NCBI RefSeq assembly: GCF_002266465.3
Contig: NZ_CP029427.2
Location: forward strand, 6,512,501 to 6,576,500
From: Bradyrhizobium symbiodeficiens
GTDB taxonomy: Bacteria > Pseudomonadota > Alphaproteobacteria > Rhizobiales > Xanthobacteraceae
Direction: 5' to 3'
Length of the DNA: 64,000 bases
The notes under the pieces: generated by a model
What the model was told of the DNA's origin: nothing
What the model saw: the letters and a program-made list of their open reading frames with translations, nothing else
Databases searched by the model: none
Shown here: positions 50,165 through 58,413 of the stretch, piece after piece
Layout: each line of letters starts with the position of its first letter
Position numbering within the stretch: the stretch's first letter is position 1
Program-made: the position numbers and the translations under genes

Positions 50165-51394
50165 TTGATACCCGCCCCTCGGTTGCAAATCATCTGCTGG
50201 CACTATGGAACCTCGCCGGAGGCGCGCAAAGACATCACACCCGCAAATACGACCGTTTGAGGCTCGTCAGGCGGAGATTTTCAGCACGTTGTGGATTTGG
50301 GGCGACATGCACCCCGCCTCTCCATCACCCCTGTCGGGCAGCACGATTCTCAAATCACGCATGAAGCCGCATTCTCGCGGCGCAAGACGCCCGAGTTCTG
50401 CTCTCCTCTTTCGCCCTCTCTTGTGAAGAAGGCGCAGGGAAGACCGGGTGCCGGCTGGCACCCATAACCCGCTGCGCGAAGAATTTGCACACGCAAATGC
50501 GCAGGCGGACAACAGGTGGGCCGGAAACACCCGGCCTTCCCTGCGCGATGGGCTGACGGCCTATGCCCGCTCTCCCCGGAGCCGAATTCCTTCTGGCCTC
50601 CGTCACCTCGCGAAAACCGATGCACCGCGTCCGGTTGGCCGATGCATCTTCGCGAAGGCTTGGCTGTAGCAACGACAGCCAGGACCACGTGGTTTAGCCG
50701 TACGCGACTGCTTCGTTCGTCGCACGGAGAAGGACCTCACGGAGTTCACCCGCCCTGGTCCCGCCTTGCCGTGCCCGACGCAGCCGCGTCCACCGCACCC
50801 CCCGCCCACGTTCGTTGCGACGTACGATCGCCCCTCTCCTCGGGCCGGGATGGCGTGAATATGCCGCAATTCCGAATTTCGGTAAAGTGGAATATTTTCG
50901 CGGCGGGAGCTTGACGGGGTTGAGGTGTTTTGCCCGACGGGTCACGACCGGGTCGCACTGGTAAGGTTAATCCTTCCTTTCGATTGTCGGTAAAATTTTA
51001 TCTATTATGGTCTTCGTCATCCGTGACGAAGACCAGGGGCTTCAAATAGTGTTTGCGTTTTTCTTGATCGCGACTGGGACTGCGCTGCTTCTCTCCGGCA
51101 TTGTTGCCTTCGGTTTTCACAGAAATTCGCTGCATTCGATGGCGTTGCTGTAGCTGATCAGGGCGCGGGCTCGCGGGACGGGTGGGGCGCGCGCGAGGGA
51201 GACACACCACGTCATTGCGAGCCGACGGGTCCGCGCGAAGCGCGGCCCGATGACAGGCTCCGCGAAGCGATCCAGGATCCTTCCGCAGAAGACTCTGGAT
51301 TGCTCATCGCACCAGCGCAAAATTGCTTCGCAATTTTGTCGCGAGCTCCGCGCAATGACGGGTTGAGAGACTTCCGTCCCCATCTTGCGCACGA
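50165..51394. other. 1.2-kb stretch without a convincing gene
   Basis: Several short frames overlap on both strands but none has a family, a good ribosome site or consistent composition. The part about 50440-50850 reads like a recurrent low-coding segment of Bradyrhizobium genomes (ACCGGGTGCCGGCTGGCACCC followed by TGCGCGAAG) and may be a decayed or dispersed element; this is from memory. AT-rich sequence with TTTTATCTATTATGG lies near 50995-51010. The right end carries the palindrome at 51210-51360. Confidence 0.45.
51210..51360. repeat. Diverged palindromic repeat, CGTCATTGCGAG family
   Basis: Outer ends CGTCATTGCGAG (51210) and GCGCAATGACG (to 51360), sharing the core with the perfect 28-bp pair at 14934. 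Internal hairpin CAAAATTGC-TTC-GCAATTTTG at 51318-51338 with nine pairs. Confidence 0.65.
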
Positions 51395-51871
51395 TCAGTT
51401 ATCGTTGTCCGCCGCACGTCGCGCGAACCGATCGTCTGCCCGGCGCAACCGCCGGCACAGCTCGCGATTGATGTTCTGCAGCACGATGACGTAGGCGTGG
51501 ATGTCGGTCTTGTAGCAGGCATAGAGATTTTGCGCGGTCAGCTCGTACAGCAGCGTCGGACTTTCCGCCACAACCGTTGCTGAACGGTTCTGCATCTCGA
51601 TCAGCGTCATCTCGCCGAAGAAGTCAGCGGGCTGCAGCACGGAAATCGGGATGACGCGGCCCGCCTTCGTCCGCTTGCTGACCGCGAGGCGGCCGGATTT
51701 GACGATAAACATCGAGCGGCCCGGCTCGCCTTCCGACACGACGGTGCTACCTGCCTCGAAGCTGCGCTCGACCAGCATGGACATCAGGAGGTCGAGGCTC
51801 GGCTGCGGGAGACCGCCGAAAAACGGCGTCGCGAGCAGGAACGCTTCCAGATCGGGGGCCGTCACGGTCAT
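51395..51871 (-). CDS. Cyclic-nucleotide-binding domain protein without HTH
   Basis: 158 residues consisting almost only of a CAP-type domain: FFGGLPQPSLDLLMSMLVERSFEAGSTVVSEGEPGRSMFIVKSGRLAVSKR, DFFGEMTLIEMQNRSATVVAES. A C-terminal helix (INRELCRRLRRADDRFARR) follows but no DNA-binding domain, so it is not a Crp regulator; it could be a sensor or an adaptor. Alone on the minus strand. Confidence 0.8.
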   Translation of the reverse strand: MTVTAPDLEAFLLATPFFGGLPQPSLDLLMSMLVERSFEAGSTVVSEGEPGRSMFIVKSGRLAVSKRTKAGRVIPISVLQPADFFGEMTLIEMQNRSATVVAESPTLLYELTAQNLYACYKTDIHAYVIVLQNINRELCRRLRRADDRFARRAADNDN

Positions 51872-51916
51872 TGCGCGAGGTTACGCCGCGTCACCGACTG
51901 CGGCAAGCGGAGCTGG

Positions 51917-52003
51917 GTAGCCCGGATGGAGCGCAAGCATAATCCGGGGCCGTCAACCACGGATGCAGTCGTCCCGGATTGCGCTTCGTTTCATCCGGGC
52001 TAC
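51917..52003. repeat. Palindromic intergenic repeat, GTAGCCCGG family
   Basis: GTAGCCCGGATG at the left end and CATCCGGGCTAC at the right end are inverted copies, with ATAATCCGGGG/CCCGGATTGCG inside. Same family as 7441-7509. It lies just past the stop of the haem protein gene. Confidence 0.65.
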
Positions 52004-52019
52004 GAATCCCGGCGCGGCG

Positions 52020-52658
52020 TCACTGCCGCGCGCCACTCTCCCCGCGCAGCGTCCTTCGCTTTCGCCACACCTGCAGGTCAATCATGACCTTTGCAGTTAC
52101 CGCAAGGACCAGGACGCACAACGCCACTTTCGACATCGTTTCCATCGTTCCTTCAATCAGGAGGCAATGGACCACGCTGCCCGCGACGATGACGATCGCG
52201 AGCGGCATATGAATGAAGCGCCAGGTTCGCGGCCGCAGTTCCAACCGCCGGCGCAGGGACGCCAGCAGCGCAACAATGAAGATCGCCCACATCGCGGTCA
52301 CGCCAAAGGGCGAGAACGGCGTCGGCGAAGTGTAGGTCAGGGCGTCGATCATGTCGGGCGGGCTGGTGATCCAGAGTCCGGCGACGTGGATCACCACGGC
52401 CAGCACCAGCACGCCGCCGATCCAGCGATGGGCGCGCCGTCCGCGATAGGCCGACAACGGCGGCAGGTAGCCGCCGATCAGCATGGGCTGCACCAGCACG
52501 AGACCGAGCGCGACGATCCCGGCGAAGCCGGCGAGGATGTAGACCGGCCCGCGCCACGCGAGCTGCTCGCTTGTCGCAGCCAGTGCGACCGGCACGCCGA
52601 TGGCCAGGGCAATGGCGACCCAGATCAGGATCACCCGCGCCGATCTCCATCCCGTCAT
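52020..52658 (-). CDS. Ferric-reductase-like transmembrane haem protein
   Basis: 212 residues, six membrane segments. Two helices each carry a His pair spaced H-x13-H (HRWIGGVLVLAVVIH and HMPLAIVIVAGSVVH), the bis-haem ligand arrangement of the ferric reductase/NOX and MsrQ-like transmembrane domain. It would carry electrons across the inner membrane through two b-haems; no flavin domain is attached. It is 12 bp downstream of a Tat-exported dioxygenase-fold protein and likely serves it. Confidence 0.82.
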   Translation of the reverse strand: MTGWRSARVILIWVAIALAIGVPVALAATSEQLAWRGPVYILAGFAGIVALGLVLVQPMLIGGYLPPLSAYRGRRAHRWIGGVLVLAVVIHVAGLWITSPPDMIDALTYTSPTPFSPFGVTAMWAIFIVALLASLRRRLELRPRTWRFIHMPLAIVIVAGSVVHCLLIEGTMETMSKVALCVLVLAVTAKVMIDLQVWRKRRTLRGESGARQ

Positions 52659-52670
52659 TCGCCGGCCCGG

Positions 52671-53174
52671 TCAGGCCGGCTGCAGGACGAAATGCGCCTC
52701 GAGGCTGGTTTCCTTGGCACTCCGCATCACCGGCCGCAGGAACACGGTCTTGAACTCGCCGCTGTCATAGGCGAGGTGGCCATGCGGCTGGCCGAAGATC
52801 GGAATGATCTGCGGCATCTCCAGCCGGAACTTGCCGTCCTTGTCGGTGAGCGTGGCGCCATGGCTCTGCGGCTCGTGCTCCTGGCCCTCGACCGTATGCG
52901 CCCAGATCTGGATGCGTTGCCCGGCGAGCGGCGCCCCGTCGCCGGCGCGGCGCACGGTGCCGCTCATCCAGAAGCCGCCCTTGCCGATGCGATCCACGGT
53001 CGCGGCGCCCTTGCGGTAATTGTTCGCGCCACCCGACATCGTTTCGGTCGGTGCGAGGCCTGACGCGCGGGCCGGAAGCAGCAGGCCCGGCATGCTGGTT
53101 GCGAGAACGCCGGTTGTCAGGACGGAGCCGCCGGCGACCAGCAGGTTGCGGCGGTTGAGTACGACCATGGTCAT
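52671..53174 (-). CDS. Tat-exported intradiol-dioxygenase-like protein
   Basis: 167 residues from the ATG at 53174, with AGGAGGA seven bases upstream. N-terminal twin-arginine signal LNRRNLLVAGGSVLTTGVLA. The mature part resembles the protocatechuate 3,4-dioxygenase beta-sandwich: GFWMSGTVRRAGDGAPLAGQRIQIWAH, GATLTDKDGKFRLEMPQIIPIFGQPHGHLAY. It is shorter than true intradiol dioxygenases and the full Tyr2His2 iron set cannot be confirmed, so activity is open. Operon with the haem membrane protein. Confidence 0.7.
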   Translation of the reverse strand: MTMVVLNRRNLLVAGGSVLTTGVLATSMPGLLLPARASGLAPTETMSGGANNYRKGAATVDRIGKGGFWMSGTVRRAGDGAPLAGQRIQIWAHTVEGQEHEPQSHGATLTDKDGKFRLEMPQIIPIFGQPHGHLAYDSGEFKTVFLRPVMRSAKETSLEAHFVLQPA

Positions 53175-53601
53175 GTCGGTTCCTCCTGGCGTCGGCGCGA
53201 ATTGTGCCCCGTGCGATGGCCTCTCGTGCCCCGGACGCGGTGCGGCTCGCAGTGATGCGCCGCAGGGCCGGGGCCCACAATTGGCAGCATGGGTCCCAGC
53301 TCTGCGGCGCCGCGTTTCACGCTGCACCGCGTCCGGGACACGAGTCCGCCGTGTCATGGCTGCGCAACACTACAACAATGGGCGTGAAACGCCCAGTTGA
53401 GGCGACCGGCGCCATAGGTCGCAATAACAGTGTTGTGAACGAGGCTCGGCCCAGCTCGAACGGCGTCTTGGAGGAGCGAGCAATGCGGATGCCATCCAGG
53501 TGTCGCTTGATGGCAATGATGGGTTTCGCAAGCGCTCTCTACCCATCCCGCGCGCGGACACTACATGTGGTGGCACAGCTCCTTTCACCGGTACCCCGCC
53601 C
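53175..53601. other. 427-bp divergent gap with repeat-like sequence
   Basis: Between divergent genes. It carries a dispersed element around 53205-53345 with GTGCCCCGGACGCGGTGC and GCACCGCGTCCGGGACACGA as inverted partners. The rest shows no gene. Frames extending the LLM monooxygenase gene upstream through here lack family sequence. Confidence 0.5.
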
Positions 53602-54609
53602 ATGATCCCCTTCTCCGTGCTCGACCTCGCGCCCATCCGCCAAGGCGGCGATGCGGCGCAGGCATTCGCCAATTCGCTCGATCTCGCCCGGCACGTCGAG
53701 GCCTGGGGATTCAAGCGGTTCTGGCTGGCCGAGCATCACAACATGACGGGCATCGCGAGCGCCGCGACGTCGGTGGTGATCGGGCACATCGCGGGCGGGA
53801 CCAAGTCGATTCGCGTCGGCTCCGGCGGGATCATGCTGCCGAACCATTCGCCGCTGGTCATCGCCGAGCAGTTCGGTACGCTGGACTCGCTCTATCCCGG
53901 GCGGATCGATCTCGGGCTCGGGCGGGCGCCGGGCACCGACCAGTTCACCGCGCGGGCGATGCGGCGCGACCTCGCGACGGCATCGGAGAATTTTCCGCAT
54001 GACGTGCTGGAGCTGCAGGCGCTGCTTGGCGACGTACAGCCGAACCAGACGATCCGCGCCGTTCCCGGCATGGGAACGAAAGTGCCGCTGTGGATCCTGG
54101 GATCGAGCACCTTCGGCGCGCAACTCGCCGCGATGCTGGGGCTGCCGTTCGCGTTCGCCTCGCATTTCGCGCCGCAGATGATGATGCCGGCGCTGCGCGA
54201 ATATCGCGCGCGCTTCGAGCCCTCGGCGCAACTCGACAAGCCCTATGCGATGGTCGGCGTCAATGTGTTCGCCGCCGAGAGCGACGCCGAGGCGCAACGG
54301 ATGTTCTCCTCGCTGCAGCAGCAGTTCATCAATCTGCGCCGCGGCACGCCGGGCCCGCTGCCGCCGCCGGTCGACGACATGGACGCGCTGTGGTCGCCGG
54401 CGGAGAAGGCCATGGTCGGCCAGTCGCTGTCATGCTCCGCGGTCGGCTCGCCTGATGTGGTCGAGCAGAAGCTGAAGGCGCTGATCGCGGATACCGGCGC
54501 GGACGAGCTGATCACCACGGGCCAGATCTACGACCACGCCGCGCGGCTGCGCTCGTTCGAGATCGCGGCCGGGGTGCGCGACCGGCTGGCGAAGCAGCCG
54601 GTGGTGTGA
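53602..54609 (+). CDS. LLM-class flavin-dependent oxidoreductase (luciferase-like)
   Basis: 335 residues from the ATG at 53602, matching the MIPFSVLDLAPI start of this group. FMN-site features: RFWLAEHHNMTGIASAATSV, VGSGGIMLPNHSPLVIAEQFGTLDSLYPGRIDLGLGRAPGTD, and PLWILGSSTFGAQLAAMLGLPFAFASHFAP. Uses reduced FMN or F420-type cofactor for oxidation of an unknown compound. Convergent with the catabolic operon whose flavin reductase could in principle supply FMNH2. Confidence 0.88.
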   Translation: MIPFSVLDLAPIRQGGDAAQAFANSLDLARHVEAWGFKRFWLAEHHNMTGIASAATSVVIGHIAGGTKSIRVGSGGIMLPNHSPLVIAEQFGTLDSLYPGRIDLGLGRAPGTDQFTARAMRRDLATASENFPHDVLELQALLGDVQPNQTIRAVPGMGTKVPLWILGSSTFGAQLAAMLGLPFAFASHFAPQMMMPALREYRARFEPSAQLDKPYAMVGVNVFAAESDAEAQRMFSSLQQQFINLRRGTPGPLPPPVDDMDALWSPAEKAMVGQSLSCSAVGSPDVVEQKLKALIADTGADELITTGQIYDHAARLRSFEIAAGVRDRLAKQPVV

Positions 54610-54639
54610 ACGCGGTCGCGCCGACAGAGGTGCGCCCCC

Positions 54640-54750
54640 TCCCCCGCTTGCGGCGGAGGGTTGGGGAGAGGGTTTCTCCGCAATGGGACAACCTCCTAGA
54701 GGAGAGAGCCCTCACCCCAACCCTCTCCCGCACGCGGGAGAGGGAGCGAC
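54640..54750. repeat. Inverted repeat of C/T- and G/A-rich arms
   Basis: CCCTCCCCCGCTTGCGGCGGAGGGTTGGGGAGAGGG on one side and CCCTCACCCCAACCCTCTCCCGCACGCGGGAGAGGG on the other form nested inverted arms between two convergent genes. Similar to the 11281 element. May end transcription from both sides. Confidence 0.55.
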
Positions 54751-54777
54751 CGCGTTCGTGGCGAGCCCTCGAGTACT

Positions 54778-55653
54778 TTAGTCCGGAAACCCGAACAGCT
54801 TCGCCGGATTGTGCACCAGGATCTTCTCCAGCTCCGTCTGGTCCACGACATAGCGGTACATCAGTTCGAGCAGGTCGGCATCGTTCGGCGGCTGCTTGAC
54901 GGAGACCGGATGAGGCCAGTCGCTGGCCCAGACGCAGCGGTCGATCGCGGCCTCGATATAGGCGCGCGCAATCGGGATCACGTCGTCATAAGGAGGCCCG
55001 GCCTTCGAGGTCTTCTCGCCGAGCGACAGCATCACCCAGAAATTGCCCTTGGCCAGCAGCTCGAGCATCTGGCGCAGGTTCGGATCGTTCTTGCCGGCCT
55101 CGGGATCAGGCCGCGCCATGTGATCGATCAGCACGGGGACGTCGAGATTCTCGTATTTGGCGACGCTCGACATGATGCCGTCTTTTTCCGGCTGGATCTT
55201 GACGTACCAGCCGAGCTCGCGAATGCGGGCGATCGCGCGGGCGAAGTCGGCGTCCGACAGCACGGCTCCCAGCTCCTGGCGGAAGCTGAAGCGCGCGCCG
55301 CGCACGCCGGCATCATGCAGCCTGGCGAGATAGGCGTCGTTCGCCTCCGCGAACACCAGCGCGTTGGCGCAGCCGCGGTAGTTCGGACCCATCGCGGCCA
55401 GGCCGTCGAGCACGACGCCGTGGTCGGCGCCGTAAGTCGTCGTCTGCACGATGATGCCGCGCTCGATGCCGAGCGTCTTGTGCACGCGCAGCGCGGCTTC
55501 CCAGGTCGCGGTCGGCATCCGATAGGCGGCGCCGGGACGCTCCGGATATTTCTCGATCGGACCCAGCACGTGAAACTGGCTGTCGACGGTTTTGGCCGGC
55601 GGCGCCTTGACCGGGCGACGCGGATTGGGATCGAACGGCAGATAGGTCGGCAT
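54778..55653 (-). CDS. Amidohydrolase, 2-pyrone-4,6-dicarboxylate hydrolase-like
   Basis: 291 residues, TIM-barrel amidohydrolase of the LigI group. Metal/active-site features: TVDSQFHVLGP near residue 23, RGARFSF, VLIDHMARPDP, and ASDWPHPVSVKQPPNDADLL. LigI-type enzymes open lactones such as 2-pyrone-4,6-dicarboxylate, but this subgroup also takes other lactones. Last gene of the six-gene minus-strand operon, 12 bp after the RidA gene. Confidence 0.82.
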   Translation of the reverse strand: MPTYLPFDPNPRRPVKAPPAKTVDSQFHVLGPIEKYPERPGAAYRMPTATWEAALRVHKTLGIERGIIVQTTTYGADHGVVLDGLAAMGPNYRGCANALVFAEANDAYLARLHDAGVRGARFSFRQELGAVLSDADFARAIARIRELGWYVKIQPEKDGIMSSVAKYENLDVPVLIDHMARPDPEAGKNDPNLRQMLELLAKGNFWVMLSLGEKTSKAGPPYDDVIPIARAYIEAAIDRCVWASDWPHPVSVKQPPNDADLLELMYRYVVDQTELEKILVHNPAKLFGFPD

Positions 55654-55665
55654 GCAAACGCTCCT

Positions 55666-56058
55666 TCAGTCGATCATTGCGGTGAAGTCGCACTGCACCA
55701 GCGCGCCGCCGTCCATGTTGTCCATCGGCAGCGCATGGCGCGCGGGCCGCGAATGCTCGTCCGGAAACATCTTCAGCCATTCGACATTGATGGGACCGCG
55801 ATTGCCGCGGTCCTTCAGCCACACCGTCATCTTGATGATGTCGTCGGTGGTGCCGCCGGCGGCCTCCACCGTCGCCTTCATGTGCGCGAACATGTTGGCG
55901 CATTGGGCGTCGAGGCTCTCCGGCATCGCGCCGGCGCCATCGCGGCCGAGGATGACGCCGGACATCACGAGATTGCCGATGCGGCAGGCGTTCGGAATCG
56001 GGTTGGCGTGCTTGAAGCCGCCGATGTGGATGCTCCTGCGCCGCGAATGACCGCTCAT
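55666..56058 (-). CDS. RidA-family protein (imine/enamine deaminase type)
   Basis: 130 residues from the ATG at 56058 (AGGGAG seven bases before it). Family features: NACRIGNLVMSGVILGRDG, QCANMFAHMKATVEAAGGTTDDIIKMTVWLKDRG and NVEWLKMFPDEHSRPARHALPM. RidA members hydrolyse reactive enamines or act on ring-cleavage products (for example aminoacrylate or 2-aminomuconate pathway). Within the catabolic operon. Confidence 0.82.
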   Translation of the reverse strand: MSGHSRRRSIHIGGFKHANPIPNACRIGNLVMSGVILGRDGAGAMPESLDAQCANMFAHMKATVEAAGGTTDDIIKMTVWLKDRGNRGPINVEWLKMFPDEHSRPARHALPMDNMDGGALVQCDFTAMID

Positions 56059-56080
56059 GATACGCTCCCTGCTTGTTGCT

Positions 56081-56884
56081 TCAGACGAACTGGCACGACA
56101 CCGAGCCGAAGGCGCCATAATCGGCATGAAACGTGTCGCCACGGCGGATGTCGACCGGCCGCGTGAACGATCCCGCCAGCACCACTTCGCCGGCGGCGAG
56201 ATGCTCGTCATGCGGCGCGAGGCGGTTGGCGAGCCAGGCGATGCCGTTGGCGGGATGATTGAGCACGCCGGCGGCAAGCCCGGTTTCCTCGACCTCGCCA
56301 TTGCGGAACAGCAGCGCGCCGATCCAGCGCAGATCCGCATCCATCGGGCGGAACGGCCGGCCGCCGAGCACGAGAGCCGCGTTCGCCGCATTGTCCGAGA
56401 TGGTGTCCATCACCTTGCGCGTCTTGCCGGTCTCGGGATCGACGCGATGCATGCGCGTCTCCAGGATCTCCAGCGCGGGCGTGACGTAATCGGTGGCGTT
56501 GAGCACGTCGAAGATGGTGCAGTCGGGCCCGCGCAGCGGCGCCTTCAGCACGAAGGCGAGCTCGACCTCGATGCGCGGCGCGTGGAAACGGTCGAACGGA
56601 ATGGGCGTCGCGTCGGCATAGAACATGTCGGCGAACAGCACGCCGTAATCGGGCTCGGAGATGCCGACCGCGTTCTGCATCGCCTTCGAGGTCAGGCCGA
56701 TCTTGTGGCCCTTGATGATCCGGCCGCGGCCAAGCTGCAGCCTGGTCCAGGCGCGCTGCACGGCGTAGGCATCCTCGATCGCGAAATCGGGATACTCCTT
56801 CGTGAACATCGGGATCAGCGATTTCGTGCGCTCGGCTTCGTCGAGGCGCGCTGCAAGGCGTTCGATTGTCGCGGTATCCAGCAT
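56081..56884 (-). CDS. 2-oxo-hepta-3-ene-1,7-dioate hydratase-like (HpaH/MhpD family)
   Basis: 267 residues. Marks: MFTKEYPDFAIEDAYAVQRAWTRL, IKGHKIGLTSKAMQ, GVLFADMFY, RIEVELAFVL and NAANAALVLGG. The family adds water to the 2-hydroxydienoate formed in meta-cleavage pathways, using Mg2+. Closest in form to HpaH of homoprotocatechuate degradation. 3 bp after the FAH-family gene, so the pair works on successive ring-fission products. Confidence 0.85.
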   Translation of the reverse strand: MLDTATIERLAARLDEAERTKSLIPMFTKEYPDFAIEDAYAVQRAWTRLQLGRGRIIKGHKIGLTSKAMQNAVGISEPDYGVLFADMFYADATPIPFDRFHAPRIEVELAFVLKAPLRGPDCTIFDVLNATDYVTPALEILETRMHRVDPETGKTRKVMDTISDNAANAALVLGGRPFRPMDADLRWIGALLFRNGEVEETGLAAGVLNHPANGIAWLANRLAPHDEHLAAGEVVLAGSFTRPVDIRRGDTFHADYGAFGSVSCQFV

Positions 56885-56887
56885 GAT

Positions 56888-57748
56888 CTAGCTCTCCGCC
56901 GCGACGGTGTTGCGCAGCACGCCGATGCGGCTGGACTCGACCTCGACGACATCCCCGACCTTCAGCCAGCGCGGCGGATCGAAGCGTGCGCCGGCGCCCG
57001 TCGGCGTCCCCGTCACGATCATGTCGCCGGACTTCAGCCTCGCGAAGGTCGAGAGATAGGAGATCAGGTAATCGAACGGGAACATCAACCGCTCGGTCGA
57101 GTCCTGCTGCCGCACCTCGCCGTTGACGCGCGTGACGATGTCATGCGGGCCGCGCGGGTCGAGCTCGTCCGCCGTGACGAGCCATGGGCCGATGCTGCCG
57201 GAGCGATCGAAATTCTTGCCTTGCGTGACGTTGAACTTGCCGTGGCGCAGCCAGTCGCGAATCGTGCCCTCGTTGCACAGGGTCATGCCGAAGATGTGCG
57301 ACCATGCCTTTTCGCGCGGGATGTGGCGGCCGCCCTGCCCGATCACGATGACGAGCTCGCCTTCATAGTCGAGCTGGTCGGAAACCCTGGGCTTCTCGAT
57401 CGGCTGGCCGGAGCCCGTCATCGACGACATGCTGCGCACGAACAGGCTGGGATATTTGGGCAGGTCCGAACTGTCCTTGTATTCGGCGTTGCGCTCGGCG
57501 TAGTTGACGCCGATGCACCACAGCTTTTCCGGCGCCAGCACCGGCGGCAGCAGGACGAGTTCCTCCAGCGTGTAGTCAGGCTTCGCGCCCGCGATCGCTT
57601 CCTGCGCATCGGACAGCGCGTTGGCCGCGATCAGCGCCTTCACGTCGGAGAAGTCGCGGCCGATCCGCCGGGTCAGATCGACCACACCGCCTTCGACGGC
57701 CGCGCCGTAGCGCGGCTCTCCGTCCACGAGATAGCTCAGCAGTCGCAT
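56888..57748 (-). CDS. Fumarylacetoacetate hydrolase family protein
   Basis: 286 residues. FAH C-terminal domain marks: LWCIGVNYAERNAEYKD, DQLDYEGELVIVIGQGGRHI, GMTLCNEGTIRDWLRHGKFNVTQGKNFDRSGSIGPWLV, and MIVTGTPTGAGARFDPPRWLKVGDVVEVE. Acidic metal ligands E in YEGELVIV are kept. Likely a decarboxylase/isomerase or hydrolase for a ring-cleavage product (HpaG/E type) together with the HpaH-like gene. Confidence 0.87.
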   Translation of the reverse strand: MRLLSYLVDGEPRYGAAVEGGVVDLTRRIGRDFSDVKALIAANALSDAQEAIAGAKPDYTLEELVLLPPVLAPEKLWCIGVNYAERNAEYKDSSDLPKYPSLFVRSMSSMTGSGQPIEKPRVSDQLDYEGELVIVIGQGGRHIPREKAWSHIFGMTLCNEGTIRDWLRHGKFNVTQGKNFDRSGSIGPWLVTADELDPRGPHDIVTRVNGEVRQQDSTERLMFPFDYLISYLSTFARLKSGDMIVTGTPTGAGARFDPPRWLKVGDVVEVESSRIGVLRNTVAAES

Positions 57749-57792
57749 GGTCGTTCTCCAATTTGTGTCGGGCAGCGCGGCGGGCGGCGCGC

Positions 57793-58410
57793 TCAGTCTT
57801 TCGATTTGGGCGTCTGGAAGACGGTGTTCAGCGTCACGATCTCGCCGAGGCTGGCGTAACGGGGACCGCCGATGCGCGCGATCGGGTCGAGCGCTTTGGT
57901 CTCGACCTTGCCGTCGTTGACGAGGCCGTCGCGCAAATGGAACATCACGACCTCGCCGACGATCAGCCGGCTCCTGGCCTCGCCGAATTCAAGGCACTGC
58001 CGGAAGCGGCATTCCATCGCCACCGGCGCGGCGGCAAGCCGCGACACCTTGATGCGCTCGCAGGGCAGCGTCTCCAACCCGAGATGCTCGACTTCGCTGA
58101 TTTCAGGCGGATGCTCGATCGATGAGTCGTGCAAGGCCTGCATCAGCGGCGTATCGGCGATGTGGATCACATAGTCCTCGGTATCGAGGATGTTGTGCGC
58201 AGTGTCCTTGTAGTCCGCACCCTTGCGGCCGACGCTGATGGCCAGCATCGGCGGCTTCTGCGAGACGAAGGTGAAGGCGCTGAACGGGGCGAGGTTGAGC
58301 ACGCCGCTTCGCGACAGGCTCGTCACCCAGGCGATCGGACGCGGCACCACGATGCCGGTCATCAGGCGATAGATGCGCTCGGCGCCGAGCTCGGTCGGAT
58401 CGATCCGCAT
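57793..58410 (-). CDS. Flavin reductase-like protein (split-barrel FMN)
   Basis: 205 residues, FMN-binding split barrel: LMTGIVVPRPIAWVTSLSRSGVLNLAPFSAFTFVSQKPPML and CLEFGEARSRLIVGEVVMFHLRDGLVNDGKVE. Reduces flavin with NAD(P)H for a partner monooxygenase or acts as an ester reductase; no oxygenase subunit is in the operon. 3 bp downstream of the Bug gene. Confidence 0.83.
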   Translation of the reverse strand: MRIDPTELGAERIYRLMTGIVVPRPIAWVTSLSRSGVLNLAPFSAFTFVSQKPPMLAISVGRKGADYKDTAHNILDTEDYVIHIADTPLMQALHDSSIEHPPEISEVEHLGLETLPCERIKVSRLAAAPVAMECRFRQCLEFGEARSRLIVGEVVMFHLRDGLVNDGKVETKALDPIARIGGPRYASLGEIVTLNTVFQTPKSKD

Positions 58411-58413
58411 CGA

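Noticed and set aside
50448..50914. Overlapping small frames as genes
   Set aside because: No ribosome sites, no families, Arg/Ser-rich composition typical of non-coding GC-rich DNA.
56057..57859. 600-residue plus-strand open frame opposite the HpaH and FAH genes
   Set aside because: Shadow of two well-defined catabolic genes, no domain and no ribosome site.
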